Shown: positions 46,942-60,140, counted from the first letter of the stretch. The stretch is DNA of 64,000 bases from Opisthorchis felineus (GCA_004794785.1 SJOL01004646.1:165081-229080); one strand, 5' to 3'. The notes: a model not told the origin generated them from the letters alone. Program-made: numbers and translations.

Positions 46942-49900
46942 CTGATGGGGAGGAAGAATTCGTCAAAATCTCTCAGGTACAGAAATGACCAATTCTAGAA
47001 AACGGAAATGAGGCCACAGCTAAGCTATTCTCAGTGACGTAGGCGTTTGCTCAACGGGAAAACCTGTTCAGGCTGTAAAAAGCGACAAATCGAGTCTGTT
47101 ACGAGCGAAGGCGGTAGGTTATTGCTAGAAAGAGCAACGTAGTATGTTACCACCAAAGCAACTAAGAATCGCTCTTTCCAATAACATCTTAGGTTATATG
47201 CACTTATCCGCTATCACAAGAGCCAAAAAATCACAAGCTCAAACTAAATCACTGAATCCTGGCGCCATTTCGCTAGAGAGCTGTCATATGACGAAAGCAA
47301 TTGAGAGGTTCCGATCGGACCTGACTTCCGGGCAGAAGCACGCGGTACTGGTTTCCAAAGCCGAGATGGAGGCTGAGTACTATCCAGCAAATAAGTAGCT
47401 CCGGACAATGAAAAACGTCAAGTTTCTCCGGCCGGATGGGAATTCCGGGAGTTTGATCCGAATTAAGCGAATTATGTATATAAACAAGGTACTAACTAGA
47501 CTGTCGGAATTTCGCACACTTGTTGACAAAATAACACACTATACCAGCTCTCAGACAATCTGGATGCATTAGCTTGCTACCTTAGTATGCGGATCAAATG
47601 ATGCATACCGTTAAGTAAAAAACGCCCATGGAGATGCAGGTCCCTTAAAGACGAGTATTTTAGCTTCAAAGGACCGTATTTTGAAGATTTTGCTCGGATA
47701 AGCGGGATGTCCCTGATTCTGATGACAAGACTATAGGGGGGTTGGAAAGGGTCACCAACTGCGGGATTTCCCTAAACCAAATGTTGTACTGTACTGCATA
47801 CCGATTGATACAGCCCTTTAGGTCCCACACTTTGTGACATATTCTTAGATACGGTGGAAAAGCAAGAGCGATAGAAATGTGACACCTAACATGTAGAACG
47901 TTTGCGACACCCCACTTTTTACTTCTAAGGAACGATTCGTCGACTGTTTTCGCAGCTAATGGAGCTCCATAAACGAATCAACTAGAGGGAATCCAACAGG
48001 AATTTCTCACCATACTCAAAGCGAGCGAGTTTCAGGCTACGTTTTGAAATGAATAGCAGAAAACCAGACCACACTGAAGTGTCGAGAGCCCAGTCGGGAC
48101 AATACTGGAGTGGTCGGACACTACAACAGTGATGACAAATCTGGATATGTCTGATCTGTTAGTTACCTGACAGTAATCAGTTAAAGTCAGACTATTAACC
48201 AATGCACAGTTACTGAAGATTCAATTTTCCTATTTGATGCCGTGGTCTGTGCACCTTATCCTTTGCGCTCCAGATACGACCCCTTAGTGTTCACGGGGAA
48301 CCACTGGCTTTGTTTTTGAATCATCCCAGCTCCGGAAAATAATGCTTTCTTCGTACAGGATGGTTGGTCAGACGAAGTGCGTGCCCCAGCTAGCACTTAA
48401 TAAGTTTAACCTAGTGATTCAGATTCGTTACCAAATCGCCACTTGCGCACCACTTGGTAGCATACTCGCTACAGCCAGCCAACTCTTGCTACGCTACGAA
48501 GACGCCTATGGTCGGGAGGGCCAATTCTCACAATCATGAAGTAAAACCGGTCTTACAGTTGTCTTGTACGCATGGCTTTTTAGCTTCGGCGAAATGTGTT
48601 TCTGACGTTATGAATGATCCAGGTTAGCAAACGCTGCCGGCATCTTTGCTTTCCACGCACAAACTTCATCTGCTACGGTGTAATCACAGCTTATGCAGCT
48701 ACAAAGATATGCAGACCGGTAAACAAACTCAAGATGATGAAACAGAATTCACGTTTCTTTGATGTTTGGTTTCAAACAAATGACTCATAAAAACGCTAGA
48801 AACAATCTCCATCAAGTCTATTTCAAGCTAAGCCGATGCTGTACTACCAAGGCCTGGCATAAACTGTCAAATAGAAGATAAGTTCCTTCATTCGGGTCAC
48901 GCTACGCTTGTAGCATATGTGCTGTATGTCAACGGATGACACCTTATCTGTGAACATCTTTTCGGATTATGTCCCCGAGTGAGAATATTGATCATATCTG
49001 TCAGTATCTCAGCAAGAAGAATAAACCTCTCCTTTCAGAAAACTTGAGAAATCGGATGCCCAGAAACTCAACGTCTTAAGACCATTATTTGGAAATAGTA
49101 AAAGTTCAACAACACTATGGGAACAAAAAAATGCGACTATGTTCACAGTCCTGCGGCAGAACGTCCTTAATAGGACCCCATGATCCTTGAATATAATAGG
49201 CATGTATATATAACGTATATATACATATATATAATAAAGGGGCCCCACAGTGAGATACTGGTGGCGATCAATCTAGTAAACGAATGGGAAGAGGGAAACC
49301 AAGTGAAGCTGGTCCATCAAAACATTGACGAAAGACTACCGCAGAGTGGATCACCCAGAAAGCCTGATTGATCAAGCGTTTGATTGACCATAGGTCTGGT
49401 TCTTCATAAACCACTGGAATGTACTCCGGACCAAGTTCGGAGCTAGTCAGTCACACGTTATTAACAACAGCACAACTTGCTTGGGAGTTTTACCCCATTC
49501 ATACAAACCGTTTATTCGACAAGCTGAATCTGAAGCACTGCCAAAATACCTTTGTCAACTCGTTCTTCCCCCGCGGTTCGCCAGAAAGGTTTAACTAACG
49601 CCTATGTATGGTTCTCTCCACGTTTCTGCTCGAAAACACAGTCGCAAAGATTCCACCAGTAGGTGAAGATCGATAACAGAGAAAGCTACATGCACACAAC
49701 CAATGGTCTCACTGAACGCACGAAAATCGGGAAACGCTAATTTTCCGCATTCACCCCATTCAAATCAAGAAGTCCGAAGTTTGGGAAGGATTTCTTGCAT
49801 CATAAGATTAAAATTAAATAGCTCCGAACGTTTACCTGGATTTGGATTCCGAAAATTGAAAAGTCTGAGAATGAGCATCGGGGATATACACCTCTCTGAT

Positions 49901-50092
49901 ACAGGTACAGGTGGATGGCGGACTCGACAAAGTCACAAAGTGGATCACAGACTGTGGATCGCAGAAGCTTTTAGACGTACATACACAACTAACCGGACGT
50001 AAGTATGGGCTTCGGGAGCAGCATTGTCCTAAAAGAAAACATGATTCACAGTAGAAAACGCGCATTATGGGAATAATAGTGTGGAATAAAGG
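46942..50092. other. no gene recognised
   Basis: Contains the open frames 47144-47398 and 48342-48539 (+), neither with recognised motifs. A TA-rich microsatellite lies at about 49194-49240. Upstream exons of the gene represented at 46757-46941 may lie here. The end next to 50092 should hold the 3' UTR of ATG12; no AATAAA could be placed with confidence. Confidence 0.35.
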
Positions 50093-50425
50093 TCAACCCC
50101 AAGCTTGAGTTTTACAATAATGAAGGACCAACTTCCCCTCTGTGCTATAGCAATCGTAAAGAGTTCCGACTTCCGTATCCATTGATGGGGCGAAGCACTG
50201 ATTTACATAGATAAACAGGGATTCATTGGGTGCACACTGAAGATAGTCTCGAAAGAATTTCACAACCCAACCAATGGTTTGCGTCCGGCTGACAGACCAT
50301 GTCTTTTTCTTCATTAGGGGTGCGTTTCCGGTGGCTTTCAGGAGTAATGTGACTTTATCTGTAGGTCCCACCGGAGCTTTCAGTTCTGTTGGGACGTTGA
50401 CACCACTTGAAGGGGCATCCTCCAT
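50093..50425 (-). CDS. ATG12: ubiquitin-like autophagy protein ATG12
   Basis: Intact single-exon frame of 110 residues. ATG12 is a ubiquitin-fold protein activated by ATG7, transferred by ATG10 and joined through its C-terminal glycine to ATG5. The conjugate then promotes LC3/ATG8 lipidation on the growing autophagosome. The C-terminal half is diagnostic: LFIYVNQCFAPSMDTEVG, TLYDCYSTEGKLVLHY and the end CKTQAWG with terminal Gly. Before it are VTLLLKATGNAPLMKKKTW and the helix TIGWVVKFFRDYL. The first ~24 residues are poorly conserved, and the protein is shorter than human ATG12 (140 residues) only at this N-terminus. The ATG at 50425 is the first in frame with the conserved region. No intron is seen, which would also fit an old retrocopy, but no poly(A) relic or damage supports that. 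Confidence 0.93.
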   Translation of the reverse strand: MEDAPSSGVNVPTELKAPVGPTDKVTLLLKATGNAPLMKKKTWSVSRTQTIGWVVKFFRDYLQCAPNESLFIYVNQCFAPSMDTEVGTLYDCYSTEGKLVLHYCKTQAWG

Positions 50426-50608
50426 AATTCAAATATGTTATTTTCGCTGGCGAGGTTGGAAAGGTTTGAACCAAGGGGATCAACAATGGCTGAAAATACA
50501 ACATAATCACCAAAGGATGAAACTACTAATCAGGAAGACGATGCTTCAGGCGATCAAAACAAGTGAGTACAGATTACCCACACCCTACTGCAAAGATACA
50601 AAGATAGG

Positions 50609-51094
50609 ATGATCCCACAAGGAAAGCCAATTACGCATAAGGAGACCACCCGAACAGGTGGTTTATTTTGCTTGTACTTAGGTTTCCACACAAGAGCACC
50701 CAGATTGCCGTCTCTGTATGTAGAACGCAACATGGTAATGATAGACCGATTATTAGGGGATCACCTTAAAATTGAAGAACGCATGAACACAACAGACACC
50801 GTCCGACCCGAGGGTGAATCAGAAGCACAGCCAATCAGCACGTTCGAGCAGCCTGTAGCCACAAGCGCCCACGAAACCTATGTGAATAACAGCGACAGGT
50901 TTGCAGCAGGAAGGGTGAAAATTACAAAGGTGAATAAGCCCAAAGGAGGACACAACAGGTATCCAGGTGATATGAATGGTTGGTCTATTGTGGAAGTGGT
51001 ACAAAAAGAACTCAATAAGGCATCATCATCAGAGACCGCGACATCAGTGTTGACAGTGGTGCTTCACTGCCGTACAACCACAAAGTGTATCTAA
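50609..51094 (+). CDS. hypothetical ORF divergent from ATG12
   Basis: 161-codon frame, one of the longest outside the named elements, starting about 180 bases from the ATG12 start on the opposite strand. It is hydrophilic (RVKITKVNKPKGGHNRYPG, then NGWSIVEVVQKELNKASSS) and has no recognised domain, signal peptide or membrane segment. It stops just before the 3' end of the adjacent LINE. It may be a real exon, unannotated repeat sequence or chance. Confidence 0.22.
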   Translation: MIPQGKPITHKETTRTGGLFCLYLGFHTRAPRLPSLYVERNMVMIDRLLGDHLKIEERMNTTDTVRPEGESEAQPISTFEQPVATSAHETYVNNSDRFAAGRVKITKVNKPKGGHNRYPGDMNGWSIVEVVQKELNKASSSETATSVLTVVLHCRTTTKCI

Positions 51095-51119
51095 GTATAT
51101 TCAAAGCCTTGGAATAAAA

Positions 51120-53870
51120 AGAAAATAAGTGGGTGAGGGAGGGGACTTGCTGCTGGCCTACCGCAAGCATTCTGAGGTGCCTACACCTCCAAGTGTTCAA
51201 TCAGACAATACGGAAAGAAACTGACAACACGAACGCCACTGACATCGATCAGCCGCCGTTTCATGCAACGTCTCTAGCCAAGCGCAGGAGGGGTCGCGGG
51301 GACCCCATCCTGGAAGGCGTACAACACCAACAACACCAAGACCCTTCATGATCTCTTTCACACCCCTTTGCCAAGTAGTACGTTGTGCACATCGCGGTTT
51401 CCGCAATTCTTAAGGAGGCGAGGAAAACAACACTCGTCTCGATAGACGGCGTTTCGGCATGCGCATAACATGACCGAGCCATCGTGGCCGATGGTGCTAG
51501 GTGCTTTCCGCGACTGAAGTACCTGCATTACAACCAAATACCCGCTTTCTAATCACCTCGTTACTAATCCGTCGACGCCATCCAAAACAAGCAAAGCTTC
51601 TGAGGTACTGGTGGTCAAAAACCTGAGGACGCATCACATCATCTATCCGCAGAGGTCACGTCTCGCAGCAACACAACAATACAGCCCTTACTGTAGCCTG
51701 GTACATGTGACCCTTAAGACCCAGTGATATACCTTTCTGAGGCCACAAATTAGCAAACGTGATTCTGGCCTTTGAGATTCGCGCACTGACTTCATCAAAC
51801 ACACTTCCTTCAGAGATAATACAACTACCGAAATATGTAAAATTCTCCGCAACCTCCAGTGGTCCTCCTTGAAATGTAATGGGTATGTTCAGAGACTATA
51901 CGTTCTGAAGCCTGACATTGCACTTTGAAAACGCAGGGCGCATGCAGAAAGATGGTATGACGGTGGTCAGTCCATTCAAGAGGGTTTATGCTTCGCCGTG
52001 CTCCTCAAAGATGAGGACGATGTCATCTGTATAATCCATAGAGAAAAGATTCTCACCGGCAACAATTTCAACACCGGAATTCTGAAGACCTTCCACCGTA
52101 AGACGACGAAGAATCAGTGACACCAGATGCAACAAACTAAAACCCTTGTGGTTACTACATTTACTGGCACTATCTTTTTGGGAAATGGGCACTATTATTG
52201 ATTCACTCCAGTTGTCTGGGACGGTTTCTCTCTCTCAGACAGGCCCAAACGGGCTGGACAGATACTTCTGAGGAACCCACCGCATGCGTGAATAGAGCAG
52301 GTGGAAGGTCGTCAGGACCAGCAGCACGATGACGCTTGGGTAGAGATATACACTCAAATACTTCCGAAGTTGAATGGAGCCCCATATTCACAGTCCATCT
52401 TTCTGTTGAAGGCCAGGATTCCGGAATGGAGGTAGCGGGTGGCCAAATGAATTGCTGTTCGAAGTACTGTGCCCAGCGGTCCAAACATTTTCCTTTCCTA
52501 GATATCAGAGAGCCATTCTGGTCCCTGATAATTTCTCTGACAAGACGCTTCCGAGGAACAGTCAAATGAATCAAGTGAAACAGCTTGTGGACGTTTCCAG
52601 CATTCCTTGCCTTTTCCATTTCTTCAACCTTTCGGGTCCATCAAGCTTCTCGGTCTGCACGAACACTCAGGTTCACCTGGCGTCGGATGATGCGTCGGGT
52701 GGAGTTGTGGTTGCGGCCAGGGGGAATATGTGGCTGGGCGTCCAGCAAATCCATGGTCCCATTAGAGATCGAATGCTTGGATGGGATTGGCTGGGTTATA
52801 CCGCAAAACAGAGATTCAGGCGTTGAGCACCGCTTCGGACATATTTTCCCAGTGGCCGTTGATATCCAACGTCGGACTGTCCGGCAAGCGTTTGAGGAGC
52901 CGGTTCTGATAGTTTCGTTTGGTACAGCAGCTTCCCAATGGCTAAACGAGGTGAGCGCGCTTTGCATTGACCTGAAAGGCGCAATGAGTAGCAATAGCAC
53001 GGTCGGGGTTCAAGCTGGTATTACATAAGGAGCGGCAGGCGGTGATCGACCCTCGCCACCGATAACTGACGGTGATGTGGTCTATTTGGATTCGGGGCTG
53101 GTTCGTTGATGGGCCTCAACTTGTTAAGCAATTTTTGCTGTTGTGGAAATTGGCACTGCAAAGTAACGGTGTGTGACCGGCACAAATCTGAAGTAGACAA
53201 TTTCCGTTGTCCGTACGTCTCGTATCCGACCCAATCCGACCACCCAACTGGGTCTCAGCAGCGCTTAGTCTACTTACCTGGGTGTTAATGTCACAACCAA
53301 CCACAACGATATCTGGGCTTTTAGCTCGTCGTAAAAGAGCACCTACAGCATCATGAAGACTTTGGTAGATTCAGAGTTGCAGTCCGTTGGAGTGTATGGA
53401 GACACAATAGGAGACACAATAGTGTGATGGGCCTCACTTTCTCGAGATGCTCCGACAGACGTAGCAAACGAACCACGCAGAGACGACTATCACCGGGTAT
53501 CCAATCAAGTAGAGACGCTTCCGCTCGGTCGCTCAATACAATACCTACCCCGACATATCCAGCTGCAGCGGCCTCTGCACCACTGGAGGTGCACCAACGG
53601 AACCTAAAAGAGAGCGAGGGGCAGTCAGTTCAGTAGTTTTTGTCCTGGATTCTTCTTCCTGGCAGATGGCACGCATCAATGCAGAGGAAATCCAGCGTAC
53701 TAGCAAGAGCCGCTTGTTGTCCTGCTTGGTTCAGTGTGCGAACACTGAAGGTAGCTAAGCAGGCCAGCTTTCAGTGCTGTAAGGCACATTTTGAAGTGTT
53801 TATGGTTGTTACTGAAGTCGAACACACGGAAGATGTGGATGAATGTAACGTACGGCGAGCAAAGTAATCA
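51120..53870 (-). mobile_element. RTE-like non-LTR retrotransposon (LINE copy 1), degenerate
   Basis: Minus-strand LINE with domains in order. An APE-type endonuclease lies at about 53640-53000 (EASLLDWIPGDSRLCVVRLL, DINTQVSRLSAAETQLGG, then RIGSDTRRTDNG). A connecting region follows (PPGRNHNSTRRIIRRQVNLS, then VRADREA). The reverse transcriptase has RHRAAGPDDLPPALF and MDYTDDIVL (52036-52022, the F/YADD box as YTDD). The typical RTE 3' domain has RWLGHVMRMPKRRLSRRV near 51450. Reading frames are broken by several stops and shifts, so it cannot move on its own. It ends near 51120, next to the hypothetical ORF downstream of ATG12. Schistosome SR2-type elements have the same layout. Confidence 0.85.
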
Positions 53871-53989
53871 GTTCTAGCGCTGGGACGTGCGGAGAGTATC
53901 CAAACTGTGGTGGGGTAGGGTAAAAGAGGGAAAATGTGAAAGCGCAAGAATGGAATCGTCAGCAGTAGAATGCTTTCGCTTACCCACCC

Positions 53990-54403
53990 TGATGTATGTA
54001 GCAAATAAGGCGACACAGTTGGTGACACCACGCGACCGCCGATGAGACATGAGAGTGTTGTTATTTATAAGTATTAAGGTTTTACGTGGGCTGGGATACT
54101 GCCAGGGCGCCCACAACTAGACAGGATGACAATTATGGTCCTCGACCAAAGCCACTGGCTCAAAAGCCTAACCGAGAGACAGCGATGTTTGGCGGAAAAT
54201 GCAGGTGCATCACCATTTGTTTGGGACAAGTCGCCACACATGTTCTAACCCCCAATCTGGAGGGCCAGGAGACTGTGTTGATCAGACATCTAACCATTAA
54301 TCAACGTGGTATGAGAGACACTGTGTGCGTCGCACGGACACCACCCAGTGGAGCTCAATGGGTCACGGAGGCATACAAACCGTCACACCATAGTAACGTG
54401 TAG
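53990..54403 (-). repeat. 5' module of the LINE family, copy 1
   Basis: About 400 bases matching 60255-60650 closely and 62275-62660 more weakly. The module always lies just upstream (in the minus orientation) of LINE coding remnants, so I read it as the 5' UTR or start of the LINE. At 54088-54125 it contains the GCTGGGATACTGCCAGG core that is also found in the SINE body. Confidence 0.6.
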
Positions 54404-55382
54404 TGTATTTGTGATGGACTCAATAAGCGGCCGACATGCATCGGCTTTTGGGACGCTGGGCTTAAGAGTGGCGACCAAATGTGGAATCCAAGTAATGCGA
54501 CGTAGGTATGCATCCGGTATCACTTGTCCAGTAAGCAAGAGGTCCGGAGGTTCGTGCCTCACCCAAGAACGCCTGTTTTTTCTCATTTGCACTGTGATGA
54601 GGTCACTATCCAAGAATACCACATAGAACCGTAGCGCGATGTGTATAGTAATAAATCTCGAGTCATTCAACTATGATTACATTTCAATATACCACTGTAC
54701 CGACCGAGGATTTAGGAGTGAACACGAAATGCAGACCTTCCGATCATGAGAGCTGTGAGCTATCACGAGCTTATTAGTTATTCCGATTGGGCTGGTGAAT
54801 ATTTGACTGGGCTACATCCATACTGTCCGACAATCGACTGACACGTTTGCGAAAATACCTTCCTCAGAAAACAGTAAGGACTAATCTATGCAAAGCAGAT
54901 CTGAAGGCAGTTATCCTGAACATTCGGGATAGCCTCAAGTCTATCGGTTTAGAACTTTTGAAAGGTGGATGGGCTGATTGAGCTACATCTTTGGAGTTTT
55001 ATATGCTTAAAAGACCAAGACAATGTTGGTCGGGAAACGGTTAAATGCCGAGAAGATACACTATCACCCAGGCGGGAGGTTTAATCACTGTCATGTACCT
55101 AAAGGACGATGGAACTTCCTCAATATGGTATGAAACTACGTTTAGCCGTGATTTGCTTAACCTCTGAATGAATGGGCAACTGCGACCCTGTCACGGTAGA
55201 CGTCTACTTTACGGGTCTTTGGAAATATCGGAGAGAGAAAACTGGCTGTTCTACCTCGAAATTACCGCGGACCTTGCCAAATGTACGTCTCCATTTAGGG
55301 TTAAATGGTAGCGCCGCCGCGAAGAGACTGGACCTTGTCGTGGTGCAGCAGCTTGCGTGCCTCAGTAAGCTTTTGAGCTATA
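54404..55382. other. no gene recognised
   Basis: Short frames without motifs. The last 14 bases (55369-55382) are the left target-site duplication of the next SINE. Nothing else identifiable. Confidence 0.4.
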
Positions 55383-55572
55383 ATAATAACCGTTCAGCCG
55401 TAGCCCCCTTTCGGTGCCTAGCTGCTATGCCAACGGAAGGAGGCACGAGGGTTGGGATACTACCGGGCTGCCCAAACCTAGGGGGGAGCGGTCGAGAAGC
55501 TGAGGTCGGAATCGAACCACGGACATTTCAGTCCGTAAGCTGGCGCCTTATCCACTGAACTATCTCGAACCC
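55383..55572 (-). mobile_element. full-length tRNA-derived SINE with 14-bp target-site duplication
   Basis: 190-bp insert flanked by perfect direct repeats GCTTTTGAGCTATA at 55369-55382 and 55573-55586. In the minus orientation the tRNA-like head has A box TAGTTCAGTGG (55562-55552) and B box GGTTCGATTCC (55518-55508). The unrelated body follows, containing GTATCCCAACCCTCGTGCC, and it ends GGCTGAACGGTTATTAT. It has no coding capacity, would be transcribed by RNA polymerase III and would be moved by a partner LINE. The exact duplication makes both ends certain and suggests fairly recent insertion. Confidence 0.9.
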
Positions 55573-55586
55573 GCTTTTGAGCTATA

Positions 55587-58229
55587 CCGGAGGATGTCTA
55601 TGGTTCATACATGAACGCCTGATAGGCACTCACCTAACCTTTCAGATGTAGAGATGAAAGCTTGGAGTTTTGTCCCAAACAGTTTAGATTGTTTCAGAAG
55701 CATTAGGTCAACCGCCGCTGCCCTACGATTAACTTTGAGCTAAAGGCCTTGACTGGGGGCCCCTCTCTTCTACGTTTGTACACCATGGTAGTACCTCAGC
55801 TCACATACAACGGTGACAGGCGCACATCAAAGTATCTTCGACAACGACCGTCATGTGGTGACACTAGCCAATTCGCCTTATCTGCTGAATACAGCACGTC
55901 GGACAAGTGACCATACGTAGCCGCTGATACTCTCATCCTTTGTCACCGATGACTCGACCCCTGCTCTGTTTGGTAACAGCTCTTCTGTGAGTTTCAGCTG
56001 CAGATATTTCATCCAGGCACTTTTGGAAATGACTAATCACATGTCGCCGCTTATGTTCAGCGTTCTGTCTTAGTTAATCGGGTATCGTCCTCGTATTTTT
56101 ATTGGAACTACTACAGGCTTCAGGCAGACTAAATGGGCTTGAGGCGCACACACTATCCAGACACTATCGACGACGGACTTCATGCGACATTGCAGCTGCT
56201 TCAGCTGGAATTAGCATGGACCTCAATCTGGATGCTGAGGTTTCCTTGCCCGATCATGTACCCGAGAACAGCCGGCGGTTGCTTATTTCCAAAACAAACC
56301 GCGCTGTTCGCTTGTAGTGTTTACCTACTCACCGGCTAACTGCGGCTGGTCCAGTGAGACACTTCCTACCGGAATCTATCCAACTTCATGTTCACTACGA
56401 AGTTCACACATAGTCAAATTAGCAGATTTCAACGCACAATTAGGGCACCTCAACGGATGCATGCCCTGATTGTACATTTAGTTTAGACAAGATAATAATG
56501 GGTACCTTTTGTAGCCTTGTACTGACTACCACTTGTTGCTGACTGGTACTGAGTTTTGATGCAGTGGAGTGTATGGCAACTAGGTACAAGCTACCACTAC
56601 TAGTGTACTGCTGTCCACGGTGGTGATGATGCTTGCTTGGGCTTCAGCTGATCCGATTTAAACATGGCGCACGACAAACATGTCCTACAGGACATGGCAC
56701 GTAACTGATCTCAGTGACTCACACGCTGTCAGTTCCTAGCTGGATTACCCGGCTAAGACTCATCAGACGCTGTGTGCTGAACGTATGTCGAGTGAAGTCC
56801 TGGATTGATCGCGCTGATCACGCACTACTCTGACATGGTGCACATGTGCTTAAAGGCGCAGACGTATTCTCGTGCGTCTTCCTTAAGAACATATGGCTTT
56901 CGGCAATGAGCACTTACACCTTCTTGCTCTCTTTCCTTAATGGGAGTCTTTCCTCATGACTGCACAGTGACTAATGCACTGTTGTCCAAGGTGATAAAGA
57001 CACACAGTAGCAGCACACCTAGTCGATCTGGTGCGTAACATATTGTCACCACCTCCATTTTTGACGACGAAAGACTAAGGTATGGACCGTCCGATCAGTA
57101 GTTCAGACAAGACACAAACAAACGCAGTGACTGTCGTTTTTTTCCTCTACTGAACCTCGAGTGCCCGATTTTCAAACTGGAACGATGCGCTGCGTTGTCA
57201 GCGTTGTAATCACTCGTCGACTGAAACCACCAACCTAACGACCTTGATACTTCTGGATGGACAAAAGTGCGATGCAGCAGATCCCGATATGCGAACGACC
57301 AACCATATCTGTTTCCCTTTCTTGTCCGGCTAATCTGTTGGCTCGAACACATCGACATCAAGCAAGCGAAGCTAGCCAAACAGTGTGGTCAGGTGGGACG
57401 AGGGGAGTTGAAGGATGCACGTGACTTACGTCTGTTGCCGTTAATCGGTCTTTTGGTGCAAAACTACGAATCCTGTGGTGCCGTCAAAGGTAAGCACAAC
57501 TGTCTACATGCCATTTTGGCGCAAACGTCCCTCTCATCCAACTGAAAGTGCAATAACGGTAAACCATATGTGCATATTTAGTGAACGAAGTAGATGCGTT
57601 TAAACAAGCAAACGGTAAAGTGGAGAAGACAAACTTATTTGGTAGCTGCATAGAATCCAAAAGTGCGAAGAAAGATGAAGTGATAATCAGATAAGAGAGA
57701 CGTACTACTGTCAACCAAACAGGGCGAAGATGAAGGCAGGAAAAATCAACCATTACGAGGCATCATTAAAACCAAGCTTGTGTGCATCAAACTAATATCG
57801 GCGGTTGTTAAACAAGTTCCAGATCTGAAGTTCGATGTTTCCAAAGTATCGGCGTGAATAAATTAGGAATGCCAAATCCCTAACATAGTGTTTGCAAGGC
57901 CAATGATATTCGAAGTAGGCCTTCGAAGCGCGTCTGGCATACTTCTAGAACTAGGATAAGTTTGGAAAACAGCTTATTTGGTGATATAGCATCACTCAAA
58001 GTTCGTTTTAATGAGCATGAAACTCATTGATGGAAAAATCCCGGTTGTCTCATGAGAAACAGACACATGATTCGTAAGTTTATTGCATTCCGTTCAACCA
58101 CGTCATCATTATCATCACTAAAAACATCAGTATGAACACAGGTGCCTCCTTGCCACATCGTAGCGATTTATTCAAAAGCCACATTCTAAATAAGACAATC
58201 AATGTGGATTGGAAAACGATGCTCTGTCT
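55587..58229. other. no confident gene; one candidate exon
   Basis: Contains the candidate exon at 57267-57489; otherwise frames are short and motif-free. No repeat family of this window is recognised here. Confidence 0.35.
57267..57489 (+). CDS. candidate exon, unknown protein
   Basis: Open frame ending exactly at AAAG/GTAAGC, a strong donor, in phase 1. The peptide (LFPFLVRLICWLEHIDIKQA, then ELKDARDLRLLPLIGLLVQN) looks like helical repeat protein. The 5' limit is uncertain because the only nearby AG acceptors (GCAGCAG around 57280) lack a pyrimidine tract. Family not recognised. Confidence 0.28.
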
Positions 58230-60140
58230 AAACATCCAGACATTCATTCAAACTACCTGAATAGAAAATGACATGGATATCGACTAGCATCCATATTTTG
58301 CAGCGCATCCAGTCATACACAGGAGAGCACGTGTATCTTATCCTGGAAGCCAAGTCGCACCGGCAGGGCCGACTTTTCGTAGTCGCTTTCACAGCCGTTC
58401 GCCAGGTCAACGATTGACCACCTCCACCACCACTCGGAATTGGGTACGAAAAACAGCACTCTTTTCGGCAAACGATGATTCGGAATGCGCAACACATGAC
58501 CAAAAAATCGCACTTCTTGGCACTGGAGACTCGATTGAATTCCTCGCTGGACAATTGAACACTCGCTTTCTAATTGTCTCGTTGCAGATTAGCCAACACC
58601 TGTCTACAGGAGCTATAGATCTGAGACAACTGTTATCAAAAACTTAAAGACGTTTCAGTTCGGCTTCTCGCAGGGGCAACGCCTCACAACCCCACAATAA
58701 AACAACCAGTACTGTGACCTTATAAGCACGCCTCGAGGTACAGACATGCACCAATTTGCCCCATAGGTGTCTCAAATTAGCAAACACGACCCGAGCCTCA
58801 GAGATCCGTGTACTGACTTCATCCGACCCATACACCAGGACCTTATACAACTTCCAAGACACGTGAGACGCTCGATGATGTCGGATGTCTCCTTGGGTTG
58901 TGACATGTTCAGTGACTGCCGCATGTCCAGGAGCATGGCCTTACACCATGCGGGTGCAAAGCGCATGCCAAAGGACGGGGAAACTTTAATCAGTTCATAC
59001 CAAACAGCTGTGCTTTCTAGTTCTCTTTAAAGGCTAGAACCGTTTCGTCCACATATTCCAGATCTATAAGGTTCCCGTCAGCAGCTATTTGAACACCAGG
59101 GCTTCGGAGACCTTTCACAATTAGTCTCATTATCTCGCCGACCAGAAGATTTAACAGGATTGCTGAGAGTGGGTGCCCCTGTCAGACAACACTCTTAGTA
59201 CAGGTGCTTTTGGAGAGCTCATCGTACACTCTAACATACCCGCCAGCCTAAGAATGCAAAAGACCTATTATATTCACAGGCTTTCGTAGCATTCCTCGCC
59301 GAGCAGGTGTGTTAAGAAGGACAGACTGGGCAACTGAGTCGGATGCGCCTTGGAAGTCGAGGAATACTAAAATTGTGGGTCGCTTATACGTATGACGTTG
59401 TTCTGACACCTGACGGAGTGTGAAGGTGCGGTCGACTCAACATGTGCCAGGCCAAAATCCCGTTTACTGCTGTTGAGTCAATGTTTCACGGAACACAATG
59501 AGGCGACGAATGATAAGTGGCACCGAGTCTCTTTACCAATAGGGTCAAGCTGATTTCTCTGTGAGTACCGCATTCAATACGGGCCCCTCTTTTTAAAACA
59601 GGCACTATTATCGATTTTCCTCCGTTGTCCTGGACAGTCTCCATTTCCAAAATAGATGTGAATAGCTCAGACAGGCGGTGAATGAGGACTTCATTCTCAT
59701 CCTTGAACAATGCGGTTGGGAGGTCAATCGGGCCAGGAGCTCGGTGGCGCTTGAGAGAACATACTCAATAATAAATCTTCGAGGCCGTAGGGGATTCCAG
59801 ATTCGCCGTTCAAGGTTTGAGTGCAGTTTGCGAATCCAACTGAGTGGCGGCAGGTGGCTACGAGAATTATTGTTCAAAGTGCCCTGCTTTGTTGGAAAGG
59901 ATTCCACCAGTTTGATCCATGACGGTTTCGCTCGCATGCGATATGCCGTGACCGGTCGCACGGATCAACCAAAATGATCTTCGGGTATTTCCGGTATCCT
60001 GCACCTCTCCCAGTTGCCTAGCCTCCCGTTTACACTAGGCTTCACGGTCGGCGCGCACGCTAAGTTTCACTGTATGTCTGATGATTCGCGGGGTAAATTG
60101 TGTTCGGGACCACCAGTAGTATTTCTCAGAGATTCAGGTA
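58230..60140 (-). mobile_element. RTE-like LINE copy 2, endonuclease missing, degenerate
   Basis: Same family as 51120-53870. From the 5' side: a diverged connecting segment (GPEHNLPR near 60095), KRHRAPGPIDLPTALFKD (about 59750-59700), GGKSIIVPVLKRGARIECG of the RT fingers, the catalytic box as DLEYVDET (near 59070-59045, second Asp replaced by Glu), DEVSTRISEARVVFANLRHL, GCEALPLREAEL, and the 3' domain near 58500. Multiple stops and shifts. No endonuclease sequence is present between this and the 5' module at 60255, so this copy is internally deleted or a composite of two insertions. Confidence 0.8.

Noticed and set aside
52336..53028. several overlapping + strand frames across LINE copy 1
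   Set aside because: They are shadows of the minus-strand endonuclease and RT regions.
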